Positions 8,805 through 17,266 are shown, counted from the first letter of the stretch. The stretch is 64,000 bases of DNA from Bacillus cereus ATCC 14579 (GCF_000007825.1 NC_004722.1:4194501-4258500), one strand, 5' to 3'. Numbers and translations are program-made. Notes: generated from the letters alone by a model not told the origin.

Positions 8805-9095
8805 ATGTTAGAAACCTTTCAAAAAGAATTAGAACTATATGAAAGTAATGCAGAATTATTAAAAGTGCTAGCTCATCCTGTTCGTTTATGTATCGTAAAA
8901 GGATTAATCGAGCGCGGTCCAAGCAACGTTTCTACAATGTATACTGGCTTAAACATGCCACAATCTACAATTTCACAGCATTTAGCAAAATTAAAAAGCG
9001 CTAAAATCGTTTCTAGTGAAAGAAAAGGATTGGAAATTTATTACAAAGTAGAGAATGAAACAATCATTCAACTCGTTCGTGTATTATTAGGTTAG
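8805..9095 (+). CDS. ArsR/SmtB-family winged-helix repressor
   Basis: A 96-residue protein with the ArsR fold: LLKVLAHPVRLCIVKGL (helix before the wing), then STMYTGLNMPQSTISQHLAKL as recognition helix-turn-helix and a wing SSERKGLEIYYKVEN. It is the size of one-domain ArsR proteins. Only one cysteine (in RLCIVK) is present and no obvious CXC metal site, so it is probably not a classical arsenic or zinc sensor; it resembles the PagR/NolR-like branch. The ATG at 8805 is preferred since GGAGGTG (8789-8795) sits 9 bases upstream; an in-frame GTG at 8793 lies within that site. No partner gene is co-directional, so it may regulate itself or distant targets. Confidence 0.85.
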   Translation: MLETFQKELELYESNAELLKVLAHPVRLCIVKGLIERGPSNVSTMYTGLNMPQSTISQHLAKLKSAKIVSSERKGLEIYYKVENETIIQLVRVLLG

Positions 9096-9201
9096 GGACT
9101 AATAATCGCAGAAAAAGAACGTATTCTATATTTTTTATCTCATATCTTTAATATAAATATATATCATGAGAGGAAATATATAATACTACATAAGTCGTAT
9201 T

Positions 9202-9239
9202 AAAAAACAAGACACAGTATATACTGTGTCTTGTTTTTT
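9202..9239. terminator. Bidirectional terminator between convergent genes
   Basis: A perfect palindrome (AAAAAACAAGACACAGTAT with its complement) flanked by A and T runs separates the ArsR-type gene on the plus strand from the methyltransferase gene on the minus strand. It works in either direction. Confidence 0.92.
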
Positions 9240-10350
9240 ATATTGTTACATACTGATCCAAATGTAAATGTTGCATATCTTTTGTATGTATAACAACATC
9301 AAACGAACTCCCTACTCCTCCATTTAAAATCATAGAACGAACTGCTCGATTTTGTTTTTGCGTTTCAGAAAAAGGATTCGTATCTTGATGGCTCGTAAGC
9401 TGTTCTAATATCCCTGCAGCTAACAAGAACTCAGATTGTTTCTTATGCCATACTGCACTCATTCCTTGCATACTAAACATCTCCTTTAGCTCGTCCCAAT
9501 GAACATGAGTAGTAAGATCCATTTCACCTGGATGCGCTAGTGGGTTACGCATTAGCTTATGCTGATAATATCCTCGCAAACTTCCTTCGCGGTGTGCTGG
9601 ATGCATCCATTCTTCTTTTGTGTATCCGTAATCAACTGTAATACATATACCTTTTTGAAACCATTTCGAAATTTCTTTTATATACTCCTCCATAACAATT
9701 GGTACTTCAAAACGTTGCCCTTCAGCAATATGAATATTATATTTCAATAAATAGCGACCAATTCTTTTATTTAACGGCCTACATACTTCTGAAAGGTTTC
9801 CTTCCTCTGTATATGTAATACGTACTTCATACAATATACCATTTCTTTTCTCAATTACTTCAACAGGAAATGCATCAAACAACTCATTCGAAAAAAGAAT
9901 TCCCTCGAAAGAATCTCCCATTTCACTATAGGAGGTATAGTACGATACATTAGAAAATGAGCCAAGTTGCTCCTGCTGTAATTTCCTATGAAAAGGGCTC
10001 ACTTCAATCATTGAATAGTTTAAATTAATAAAGGTGTTTGGAGATAATTGCTTCCATTCTTGTAAAACATCATAGGCAAACTTCCCTGTTCCCCCACCAA
10101 CCTCACAAATATTCGAAGCAACTTCACCATTTTCAACAAGACGAATAAAAAGTTTAGCAAAAGTTTTTGCAAAAACAGAGGATACATTGCTACTTGTAAA
10201 AAAATCCCCTTGTCTTCCAATCTTTTCACGTTCTTTCATATAATATCCATGCCCCTCCGTATACAATACAAGGTTCATATACGTACTATATGAAATTGAA
10301 TAATCCTTTTCTTTCCCCATCCATTCTCTTAAAATGAGCTCCATTCCCAT
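9238..10350 (-). CDS. SAM-dependent methyltransferase of the MidA (NDUFAF7/COG1565) family
   Basis: A 370-residue class I methyltransferase. The SAM-binding loop is ICEVGGGTGKFAYDV (about residues 82-96); other family features are GHGYYMKE near the N-terminus, GILFSNELFDAFPVEV and ITVDYGYTKEEW with a C-terminal DLTTHVHW block. The mitochondrial relative NDUFAF7 methylates an arginine of complex I, but the bacterial substrate is not established. It begins nine bases after the MBL-hydrolase stop, with AAGGAGT as ribosome-binding site, so the two genes form an operon. Fold and cofactor are secure; the substrate is unknown. Confidence 0.85.
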   Translation of the reverse strand: MGMELILREWMGKEKDYSISYSTYMNLVLYTEGHGYYMKEREKIGRQGDFFTSSNVSSVFAKTFAKLFIRLVENGEVASNICEVGGGTGKFAYDVLQEWKQLSPNTFINLNYSMIEVSPFHRKLQQEQLGSFSNVSYYTSYSEMGDSFEGILFSNELFDAFPVEVIEKRNGILYEVRITYTEEGNLSEVCRPLNKRIGRYLLKYNIHIAEGQRFEVPIVMEEYIKEISKWFQKGICITVDYGYTKEEWMHPAHREGSLRGYYQHKLMRNPLAHPGEMDLTTHVHWDELKEMFSMQGMSAVWHKKQSEFLLAAGILEQLTSHQDTNPFSETQKQNRAVRSMILNGGVGSSFDVVIHTKDMQHLHLDQYVTI

Positions 10351-10359
10351 AATGACTCC

Positions 10360-10989
10360 TTATTGTAAAAACGGATTATTTTCTTTTTCAAAGCCAATGC
10401 TTGTTTCTGGACCATGTCCACATAACACCGCTGTTTCATCTGGTAATACAAATAATTTCTCTTCAATACTTCCAATTAATTCAGCAAAACTTCCACCAGG
10501 CAAATCTGTTCTTCCAATGCTCATTTGGAACAATACATCTCCTGAGAATACAGCATTCGCTTCTTTAGTATAATAAGAAATACTTCCTGGAGAATGTCCT
10601 GGTGTCTCAAAAATTTCAAAATTAAATGATCCAATTGTTAATGTACCTTCTGCATCAATAATATGATCCGCTGGTTTTGCTGTAATACTGCGGTTCATCA
10701 TAAAAATTTGAGAGCCGTTTACAGTTGCATCTCCTAACCAATCTGCTTCTTCTTTATGTACGTACACAGGAATATGAAAAGCGTCTCTTACGGCATCAAC
10801 AGCACCGATATGATCAAAGTGAGCATGTGTTAATAAAACAGCCAATGGTTTTAATTGTTTTTCTTGTAAATATGTAACGAGCTTTTCACCTTCATGACCA
10901 GGGTCAAAGATAATGCACTCTTTTTGATCGTTCATTAAAATATAAGCATTTGTTTGTAATGGGCCTAACGGCATTTGTATCCATTTCAT
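10360..10989 (-). CDS. MBL-fold metallo-hydrolase, YqgX-like
   Basis: A 209-residue metallo-beta-lactamase-fold hydrolase of the glyoxalase II-like group. The metal-binding motif THAHFDHIG is followed by TPGHSPGS, FSGDVLFQ and CGHGPET, giving a complete set of metal ligands. The start is the ATG at 10989 with GGAGGAG nine bases upstream; a longer frame reaching 11118 has no such signal and overlaps the divergent gene. Position next to glcK and yqgQ matches B. subtilis yqgX. Its natural substrate (perhaps S-lactoyl-bacillithiol or another thioester) is inferred only. It is co-transcribed with the MidA-type methyltransferase. Confidence 0.88.
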   Translation of the reverse strand: MKWIQMPLGPLQTNAYILMNDQKECIIFDPGHEGEKLVTYLQEKQLKPLAVLLTHAHFDHIGAVDAVRDAFHIPVYVHKEEADWLGDATVNGSQIFMMNRSITAKPADHIIDAEGTLTIGSFNFEIFETPGHSPGSISYYTKEANAVFSGDVLFQMSIGRTDLPGGSFAELIGSIEEKLFVLPDETAVLCGHGPETSIGFEKENNPFLQ

Positions 10990-11159
10990 ATGAAAATCTC
11001 CTCCAGTTATTAAACTTACTTTTAATGATACAACATTTCTTTCTCTGAGGAAAAGAAAGGATGCTATCTCGACAATCATTTTTAAAACATGTACAATATA
11101 AAAGAGTAAATATTCCAAAAACTCATAATAAGAAATGGGTAGACAGAGGAGGATATTGT

Positions 11160-11333
11160 ATGGGCCTTGTTATTATTTTTACACTTGTCACTCTGTTAGC
11201 TGTATTTGCTACGCTTAGAACACTTCGTGAAAAAAACTTTTTCGCGAGCGGCTTTGCAATTGCAACTGTACTCGTTTTCGGATGGTTTACGATCATGACT
11301 GTTCTATATAACGGGTATCCACCAGCAGCTTAA
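11160..11333 (+). CDS. Small membrane protein, DUF2759 family
   Basis: A 57-residue protein with two hydrophobic helices (about 2-17 and 28-48) joined by a short charged turn RTLREKNFF. AGAGGAGGA lies six bases before the ATG at 11160; the longer in-frame extension from 11061 lacks any signal and overlaps the divergent hydrolase promoter region. B. subtilis has a comparable protein, YqgW, at this place. No function is known. A bidirectional terminator separates it from glcK. Confidence 0.8.
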   Translation: MGLVIIFTLVTLLAVFATLRTLREKNFFASGFAIATVLVFGWFTIMTVLYNGYPPAA

Positions 11334-11369
11334 TTCGTTTACACTTTATTCTTCATCGAGATTTTACAC

Positions 11370-11400
11370 AAAAAGAGGAAGGGTTCCCCCTTCCTCTTTT
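11370..11400. terminator. Bidirectional terminator between DUF2759 gene and glcK
   Basis: AAAAGAGGAAGGG and CCCTTCCTCTTTT form a 13-bp hairpin with a TTCC loop; the A/T flanks serve both converging genes. Confidence 0.92.
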
Positions 11401-11413
11401 CATATTTCACAAC

Positions 11414-12397
11414 TTATATCATCTTCGCTTCGTATTTGTGCTTTTTTACAAGCCAAGCTCCTCCGATAACACCTGCATCATTACCAAGTGTTGCAATAGC
11501 TAACTTCGTGCTCTTTACAGCACGTGAGAAAGCGTATTGCTCGAAATAGCGTTGAATTGGTTCTAATAACGCATCTCCAGCTTTAGACACGCCTCCACCA
11601 ATAACAATTTTCTCTGGGTTCAATGTACTAGAAAGGTTCGCTACAGCTAATCCTAAATAAGAAGCTACTTTTTCTACTACTTCACCTGCTAATTCATCAC
11701 CTTGTCCAAGTGCTTCAAAGACATCTTTTGATGTAATACGTCCTTCTTCAGCTAACATAGAACGCAACATGCTCTCTTTATTAGTCTCTTGTATTTTTTG
11801 CATAGCAACACGTACAATACCTGTCGCAGATGCTACTGTTTCTAAGCAACCAGACTTCCCGCAATTACATGGGAAAGCATTTTCTGTAACGACTGTAATA
11901 TGTCCAATCTCACCAGCAGCACCACTCACGCCGTGTACAATCTCACCATTGGCGATTACACCACCACCAACGCCCGTACCAAGTGTCATACAGATTAAAT
12001 CTTTTGCACCTTCACCAGCACCTTTCCACATTTCACCAAGCGCTGCTAAGTTTGCATCATTATCAATAACAACAGGTAATCCTGTTTCTACTTCTAATAA
12101 ATCTTTTAGCGGATAGTTTTTCCATCCTAAATTAACCGCTTCATAAATCATTCCAGACGCCACATGTACAGGACCAGGAGCTCCCATACCAATACCAATT
12201 AATTTGCTCTTCAATTCGCCTAATTCTTCTAGCTTTTTATCAATTGCTTTCGCAACATCAAGTGTAATATGTTTTCCTTGCTCACCTGTATTCGTAGGGA
12301 TTTCCCACTTATGTAAAATTTCACCGTACACATTAATAAATGCTAATTTAATCGTTGTACCACCAAGGTCAACACCAACTAACCATTTCTCTTCCAT
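11414..12397 (-). CDS. glcK: Glucokinase, ROK family
   Basis: A 327-residue ROK-family kinase that phosphorylates free glucose with ATP at position 6. The phosphate-binding loop GVDLGGTTIKLAF lies at the N-terminus, the sugar-binding region has VIDNDANLAALGE and GTGVGGG, and the ROK zinc signature is GEIGHITVV followed by CNCGKSGCLETVAS. Length and motifs fit B. subtilis GlcK (YqgR). It lies 19 bases downstream of yqgQ, the same arrangement as in B. subtilis, and they are very likely co-transcribed. Glucose is the expected substrate; other ROK members use related sugars. Confidence 0.93.
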   Translation of the reverse strand: MEEKWLVGVDLGGTTIKLAFINVYGEILHKWEIPTNTGEQGKHITLDVAKAIDKKLEELGELKSKLIGIGMGAPGPVHVASGMIYEAVNLGWKNYPLKDLLEVETGLPVVIDNDANLAALGEMWKGAGEGAKDLICMTLGTGVGGGVIANGEIVHGVSGAAGEIGHITVVTENAFPCNCGKSGCLETVASATGIVRVAMQKIQETNKESMLRSMLAEEGRITSKDVFEALGQGDELAGEVVEKVASYLGLAVANLSSTLNPEKIVIGGGVSKAGDALLEPIQRYFEQYAFSRAVKSTKLAIATLGNDAGVIGGAWLVKKHKYEAKMI

Positions 12398-12416
12398 GTT
12401 GCTTACCTACCTTTAT

Positions 12417-12617
12417 CTAATTCTTATTTAGCTCTTTTTGAATTTCTTGCTTCAATAAAAATAAAGCTGTTTGATAGTCTTGTGGATCGATTAGCTGTGA
12501 TTGATTTAATTCACGCAATTCATCTTGCATTAATTGTAAATCTGCAATTCGATCTCCCGTATAAATAATCGTACCAAATTTCTTTAGCAATTGCTGAATA
12601 TCATAAATAGATACCAT
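12417..12617 (-). CDS. yqgQ: YqgQ family protein (DUF910)
   Basis: A 66-residue, mainly helical cytosolic protein of unknown function, always found before glcK in Bacillus. The start ATG at 12617 gives MVSIYDIQQLLKKFG, which aligns with the family N-terminus; GAGGGTGAT upstream serves as ribosome-binding site. An in-frame ATG at 12638 would add seven residues but has no signal. The conserved core is IYTGDRIADLQLMQDELREL. There are no catalytic residues or membrane segments to suggest a reaction. Confidence 0.85.
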   Translation of the reverse strand: MVSIYDIQQLLKKFGTIIYTGDRIADLQLMQDELRELNQSQLIDPQDYQTALFLLKQEIQKELNKN

Positions 12618-12720
12618 TTCATCACCCTCTATGCTCACTTACTATAAAAAATTATAATAAGAAAACGTTCACATATTTTATTATAATCAAGAAGAAAAAG
12701 TCTCGTCAATTTTTATTTGT

Positions 12721-13299
12721 CTATACAAGCTTATTTGTAAGCAGTGTTCCTTTTTCTGTAATAATTTTTTCTATGTTTTTATCAAATGGCTCTACTGGAA
12801 TGTGTTTTACCATTTGAAAATCATACGCTAATGACAGCGTTTTCCCTTTATAATGCACGAGATAACGATCATAATAGCCACCGCCGTACCCAATTCGCTC
12901 TCCTCGTTCTGTATAAGCTACGCCTGGGACAATTTGAAGATCAATTTCATCCATATTCACTTCTTCCGTAAGCCCGGGAATCGGTTCTCGTAAATTCATA
13001 TACACCGTTTCTAATTGATCAAAATTATTAATTTGCCGGAAGGACATCGTTCTAGTTCCTTTATTACACTTAGGAACTACAACTTTCTTTCCTTCTTCCC
13101 AAGCTTTTTCGATAATAGGATATGTATTCACTTCATTTTCCATTGAAAGAGTAATTCCAATTGTTTTAGCTTCAACCCACTCTTTTTGCGCATACAACGA
13201 AAATGCAATCTGTTCTGATAAAGTTGTATACTGTTCTTCTGATAAAGAATTCATGTGTTCTATTATTTGTTTACGTAAACGTACTTTCTCTGCTTTCAC
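12721..13299 (-). CDS. yqgN: 5-formyltetrahydrofolate cyclo-ligase
   Basis: Converts 5-formyl-THF to 5,10-methenyl-THF using ATP, recycling a storage folate. The 192-residue product has the N-terminal basic helix KVRLRKQI and the family signature GERIGYGGGYYDRYL near residue 140, which contacts ATP and metal. The start is a GTG at 13299, five to six bases behind GGGGGGAG; the longer frame to 13359 has no ribosome-binding site. It sits between rpmG and yqgQ-glcK as in B. subtilis (yqgN). Length is normal for the family. Confidence 0.9.
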   Translation of the reverse strand: MKAEKVRLRKQIIEHMNSLSEEQYTTLSEQIAFSLYAQKEWVEAKTIGITLSMENEVNTYPIIEKAWEEGKKVVVPKCNKGTRTMSFRQINNFDQLETVYMNLREPIPGLTEEVNMDEIDLQIVPGVAYTERGERIGYGGGYYDRYLVHYKGKTLSLAYDFQMVKHIPVEPFDKNIEKIITEKGTLLTNKLV

Positions 13300-13365
13300 A
13301 CATTCTCCCCCCTTACAGTGACACTTTACTCTATGCTGATAGTGTATCACTTTTAACATAGGAAT

Positions 13366-13403
13366 CGAATAAAAAAAGAAACAGTAGGAAAATATTCCTA
13401 CTG
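13366..13403 (-). terminator. Terminator after rpmG
   Basis: CAGTAGGAA pairs with TTCCTACTG (13382-13403) directly after the rpmG stop, and the minus strand continues with TTTCTTTTTTT. Confidence 0.88.
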
Positions 13404-13404
13404 C

Positions 13405-13554
13405 TTACTTTGTTTCACGGTGTAACGTAGACTTCTTGTCACGCTTGCAATACTTTTTAAGCTCGATACGCTCAGCGTTGTTACGTTTATTTTTCTTTGA
13501 GATATAGTTACGATCTCCGCATTCTGTACATGCTAGAGTAATATTCACACGCAT
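13405..13554 (-). CDS. rpmG: 50S ribosomal protein L33
   Basis: A 49-residue ribosomal protein, MRVNITLACTECGDRNYI at the N-terminus and TLHRETK at the end, virtually identical to B. subtilis RpmGA. Only the first zinc pair (CTEC, Cys9 and Cys12) is present; the second pair is reduced to a single Cys36 (KKYCKRDKK), so this form probably does not bind zinc stably. GGAGGGAA lies just upstream of the ATG. It is flanked by its own terminator and is likely a single-gene unit. Confidence 0.95.
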   Translation of the reverse strand: MRVNITLACTECGDRNYISKKNKRNNAERIELKKYCKRDKKSTLHRETK

Positions 13555-13623
13555 TCTTATTTCCCTCCAGTACTAATAACTTAAATCAGACTATACTATA
13601 ATACCACTTTTAAAATAAAAATT

Positions 13624-15978
13624 CTACACCTTTTGATATTGTCTAATTTTTTCTATAAGATTTTTCATATTTTCCCTTGCTATTACTGGGTTTCTAGCAT
13701 GTGAATACACCAAAAATTTTGGTTGTTTTGTGTCAGAAACGATATAAGACCACTCTTTTTCAGTATATTTGAACTGTACTCCTTCAAATATACCTTCTCC
13801 CTTCCTTTCTATATCATCCAATAATTTCCTCATAATTTCCCCTTTTTCATTCCATGAACATACCACTTCATCATAAAGTAAATAGAGCGGAGGTGATTGC
13901 TCTACTATGCTGAGAAACGTTTTTCCTTGCAATGCTATTAGCTCGAATAATTTTCCAATCCGATATAAAATATCTCGCTTCCACCTTACTTGAAACGACT
14001 TTCTTTCATCCTGCGTATAAAATAGAAGATAACATTCTCCTAACTTCAAAGACATTGGGTAAATATTTCCTGTCGATTCGAGTAAGAAATCTGGAATATC
14101 TACCTCTTCCAAATCTGTACCTTGGTAAATATTACTATGTTTATCGTATAACTCGAAATGATTTCCTTGCTCAGAAAACATAAGAGCCATATTCGCTTTA
14201 CTTGATTTCATCAAAGCTTTCACATGATCTTTTTGTTCGCTTGCATAAATCCATGTAACTGTACAACCAAGTCTTTGCAGAAAGAGCATGAGTAAATGTT
14301 GCAACGTATCATTTCTCTTATTAATAAGAAGATGAAACTTCTGCATCTGTATTTTCTCGATATCAATATGCTCCAATATAACTTCTATATACTCATTCAT
14401 AGAAACATGAACGAGCTTATTTCGCCCCATCTCTTTCTCATGCACGTAATAAAACAATTCGGACATATATACTTGTTCTATCTCTTTTTGCTGCTTATAC
14501 GTTAACGGCATGCCAGCTTGACCATACAACTTTATAACAATCTCATTCTCATTCTCCACTTGAATGAAAACCCCACCTGCACATTGCAAATGATGAACAC
14601 TATATTGAAAAAGTGACTCGTTCATTTCTTTACATTCCATCGTATGAATCCCTATACCATGAATAGCATGTAAAAATAAATTTTTATAAGAGGTTGTTTC
14701 TATATTTTCTTGACTTCCAATTAATATACTTTCTCCTTTTTTAAAAAGAGAACCATACGCCATCGCAATCTTCACGATAAACTGGGGAGTAATTTCAACA
14801 TTCCCTCTTCCTACAATGCGGCTTTTTTGTAACCACCCTGCACTCATTTCACTCTCTTGAATACCAGCCGCTCCTACTATCGAATGACTATCAATCGCCT
14901 TATAAGGCCATAGTTTTCCTTTTTGCTTAATTACCGTACTTCTTCCGATGTGACAGTGATCCGCTACAACACTTTTTTGAAACAGTGTAACATCATCTTC
15001 AACTATTGTACGCTCTCCTATTGTCGTTTCTAATAGTTCACAATACTTCCCAATGTGGGTATTTGCAAAAACAATACTTTTTTGAAGATGAGAATAATTT
15101 GAAACGATACTATTTTTCCCAATAATAGAATATGGCTCAATTACAGCTCCTGTACCAATCTTTGCTCCTTCTCCAATAAAAGAGGGGCCATGAATTTTCG
15201 TCCCTTTACCAATCGTCACCCCTTCTCCCATCCATACCATCGGTAATACTTCTGTATAAGGAATAGGTACTTGTAACTTTTTCGTTAACAAATCAAATTG
15301 TGCTTGTCGATATTGATTAAATGTGCCGATATCTAACCAATAACCTTCTGACAAATATGCGAATAACACATTTTTGTTTGCCAATAACGGAAACACATCA
15401 TGACTGAAATCAAAAAATTGCCTAGGCGGTATGTAAGAAAAGATTTCTGGCTCCATAATATATATGCCTGTATTCACAACATTAGATACTACCTCATTCC
15501 AGCCCGGCTTTTCTATATATCGTGTAACCTCCTGGTCTTTATTCATTACAACCAATCCAAATGAGAGTGGATTTTCTACTTCTTTCACAAACATTGTTAC
15601 CATTCTTTTCTTTTGTTCATGAAACCTAATTCCTTCTGATAATTGAAAGTCAGTTAATGCATCCCCGCTTATCACAACAAATGTTTCATCTAAAAATTGT
15701 TCTGCTTGTTTAATACTCCCTGCTGTGCCAAGCGGAGGAGAGTCTTCAAAATAATACAAGTTAACTCCCCATTTACTACCGTCACCAAAATATTGCTTAA
15801 TGGTCGTACTCATATATTGAACAGTAATTGCAATTTCACGAATACCATGCTGGCGTAATAACTCAATATTATATTCTAAAACTGGTTTTTCTAATAATGG
15901 TAACATCGGCTTTGGAGTATTACATGTTAATGGTCTAAGGCGCCTTCCTTTTCCTCCAGCTAAAATAACCCCCTTCAT
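13624..15978 (-). CDS. Sugar-phosphate nucleotidyltransferase with degenerate phosphomannomutase domain
   Basis: A 784-residue three-part protein. Residues 1-235 are a nucleotidyltransferase with the intact signature GVILAGGKGRRLRPLTCNTP, Lys in TPKPMLP, and a metal-binding Asp in VISGDALTDF. About 245-370 is a left-handed beta-helix of hexapeptide repeats (IGKGTKI, IGEGAKIGTGAVI). The C-terminal part (about 375-784) aligns with phosphomannomutases, but the catalytic phosphoserine loop is replaced by AGGVFIQVENEN and the phosphate-binding loop by YSHARNP. The protein probably makes an NDP-sugar for envelope polysaccharide while its C-terminal part is structural or regulatory. Substrate is not determinable: GDP-mannose-like and NDP-glucose-like enzymes share these motifs. 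It is a single-gene unit with a cre-like site upstream. Confidence 0.82.
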   Translation of the reverse strand: MKGVILAGGKGRRLRPLTCNTPKPMLPLLEKPVLEYNIELLRQHGIREIAITVQYMSTTIKQYFGDGSKWGVNLYYFEDSPPLGTAGSIKQAEQFLDETFVVISGDALTDFQLSEGIRFHEQKKRMVTMFVKEVENPLSFGLVVMNKDQEVTRYIEKPGWNEVVSNVVNTGIYIMEPEIFSYIPPRQFFDFSHDVFPLLANKNVLFAYLSEGYWLDIGTFNQYRQAQFDLLTKKLQVPIPYTEVLPMVWMGEGVTIGKGTKIHGPSFIGEGAKIGTGAVIEPYSIIGKNSIVSNYSHLQKSIVFANTHIGKYCELLETTIGERTIVEDDVTLFQKSVVADHCHIGRSTVIKQKGKLWPYKAIDSHSIVGAAGIQESEMSAGWLQKSRIVGRGNVEITPQFIVKIAMAYGSLFKKGESILIGSQENIETTSYKNLFLHAIHGIGIHTMECKEMNESLFQYSVHHLQCAGGVFIQVENENEIVIKLYGQAGMPLTYKQQKEIEQVYMSELFYYVHEKEMGRNKLVHVSMNEYIEVILEHIDIEKIQMQKFHLLINKRNDTLQHLLMLFLQRLGCTVTWIYASEQKDHVKALMKSSKANMALMFSEQGNHFELYDKHSNIYQGTDLEEVDIPDFLLESTGNIYPMSLKLGECYLLFYTQDERKSFQVRWKRDILYRIGKLFELIALQGKTFLSIVEQSPPLYLLYDEVVCSWNEKGEIMRKLLDDIERKGEGIFEGVQFKYTEKEWSYIVSDTKQPKFLVYSHARNPVIARENMKNLIEKIRQYQKV

Positions 15979-16280
15979 ATACTTCAGCCTCCACTTATAT
16001 AATGTTCAGTAACTCCATATACCATATGTATATTCCCTATCCCACATGAACTAGCAGCATAAACTTGATTAGTTAAACACATCCTCATTTAGAAGACTAT
16101 ATAATTAAATTTCTAACCTATAAAAACGTACATTTCAAACAACAAGAAAGCGCTTACTATAAATTGGTAAATAATACTTATTAACGACAAACATATATAC
16201 TAATTTTCCCATTACATTATGATACATCTTATCATCATAAACTAAAGGAAACAACGAGCTTTTTTTGTCATGTTTTGACT
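15979..16280. other. Intergenic region upstream of the nucleotidyltransferase gene
   Basis: About 300 AT-rich bases without a coding frame. It contains a cre-like site at 16145-16159 and must hold the promoter of the leftward nucleotidyltransferase gene. The phoU terminator begins at 16281. Confidence 0.6.
16145..16159 (-). promoter_or_regulatory. Possible catabolite-response element (cre-like)
   Basis: On the minus strand TAGTAAGCGCTTTCT matches the cre consensus WTGNAANCGNWNNCW except at one position (A for T). It lies about 165 bases before the nucleotidyltransferase start. One-mismatch cre sites occur by chance, so CcpA control is only a suggestion. Confidence 0.35.
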
Positions 16281-16314
16281 AAAAAAAGCAGGTGATTTCT
16301 CATCACCTACTTTC
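16281..16314 (-). terminator. Terminator after phoU
   Basis: AGTAGGTGATGAG pairs with the ATCACCTGCT arm (one mismatch) on the minus strand and ends in seven T residues, just after the phoU stop. Confidence 0.88.
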
Positions 16315-16318
16315 ATTC

Positions 16319-16975
16319 CTACTCATTCAATAAATAATGCTTTCCTTTTACTAAATAAAAGACATTTTCAGCAATATTTGTAATATGATCTGCTACACGC
16401 TCAATATATCTCGCGACAAATGATAATTGTGTAATTTGCGTAATTGCTTCTGGTTGTTCCGGAACTGAAGATATAAACTCACGAATTGCTTTTCCATATA
16501 TTTCATCAACGGAATCATCCATTTCAGCAATTTGTTTCGCAAAAGTTAAATTTTCTTGTTCATATGCTTCTAACGCTAAATGCAACATCTCATTTGCAAC
16601 CGCAAACATTTCATCTAGGTTGTGCAAACTAACAGCCACTTCTTTTTCCCCAAGACGAATTGTAGCCTTTGCAATATTAACAGCATGATCTGCAATGCGC
16701 TCTAAATCTGTCGCTGTTTTAATTGAAATAAAAATCCTTCTTAAGTCACTTGCTACAGGTTGCTGCTTCGTAATGAGCATAAGCGCAAGATCGTTTATTT
16801 CCTCTTCTAAATTATCCATGCGGTAATCACCATCAATGACCTCTAACGCTTTCTCTACATCCCTTGTATGCAGACCTTCCATAGCAATCAATAAAGCCGC
16901 ATTTGCTAATTCTCCAAGCTCAATCACCTTTTGCTGTAACGCTTTTAAATCACCTTGAAACTGTTCTCTTACCAT
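16319..16975 (-). CDS. phoU: Phosphate-specific transport regulator PhoU
   Basis: A 218-residue all-helical protein with two PhoU repeats (about 1-105 and 110-218). Each contains the metal-cluster motif: DLERIADHAVNIAKA in the first and YIERVADHITNIAENV in the second. It links the Pst transporter to phosphate sensing and prevents excessive phosphate uptake. It lies downstream of pstSCAB in the same direction, but pstB has its own terminator and a structured intergenic element intervenes, so phoU may be expressed partly independently. Length and repeat spacing are normal. Confidence 0.93.
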   Translation of the reverse strand: MVREQFQGDLKALQQKVIELGELANAALLIAMEGLHTRDVEKALEVIDGDYRMDNLEEEINDLALMLITKQQPVASDLRRIFISIKTATDLERIADHAVNIAKATIRLGEKEVAVSLHNLDEMFAVANEMLHLALEAYEQENLTFAKQIAEMDDSVDEIYGKAIREFISSVPEQPEAITQITQLSFVARYIERVADHITNIAENVFYLVKGKHYLLNE

Positions 16976-17005
16976 TTTTCTTCCCCCTCAATATTATGTG
17001 CCATT

Positions 17006-17135
17006 ATATAAAAGTGAAACTTTAATCAACCCTCATCAATCGGGATTTGATAGGCAGCAAGATCCCCTCCCTAACTTCTTTGCTTTCGCTAAATTTTAAG
17101 GTGGGGGTCTTACTGCCCGCAAATAGCGGGGTAAA
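17006..17135. repeat. Structured intergenic element between pstB and phoU, possibly a dispersed bcr-type repeat
   Basis: Four hairpins follow each other: AAAGTGAAACTTT (17011-17023), CCC...GGG (17030-17044), a long stem of GGCAGCAAGATCCCC (17053-17067) with GGGGGTCTTACTGCC (17103-17117), and CCCGC/GCGGG (17115-17130). The GC content is above its surroundings and no coding frame is present. B. cereus-group chromosomes carry families of dispersed structured repeats (bcr elements) and remnants of IS200/IS605-like ends with such folds. The assignment is inference, since only one copy lies in this window. Confidence 0.5.
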
Positions 17136-17219
17136 TCTCCTACATAGCCTCTTACGCTTGTAATAAAACTTAAGATAAGGAGAAGTATTACTTCTTTATT
17201 AACAGTAAGATAAAATAAG

Positions 17220-17245
17220 AAATGCCCTCTGTTAAGAGGGCATTT
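17220..17245 (-). terminator. Terminator after pstB
   Basis: AAATGCCCTCT and AGAGGGCATTT form an 11-bp hairpin with a four-base loop, followed on the minus strand by a T-rich stretch. It should end most pst transcripts before phoU. Confidence 0.85.
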
Positions 17246-17266
17246 GCTCTTAGCTTTGAAACGATA

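Noticed and set aside
10990..11118. N-terminal extension of the MBL-fold hydrolase
   Set aside because: No ribosome-binding site, overlaps the divergent gene region, and GGAGGAG marks the start at 10989.
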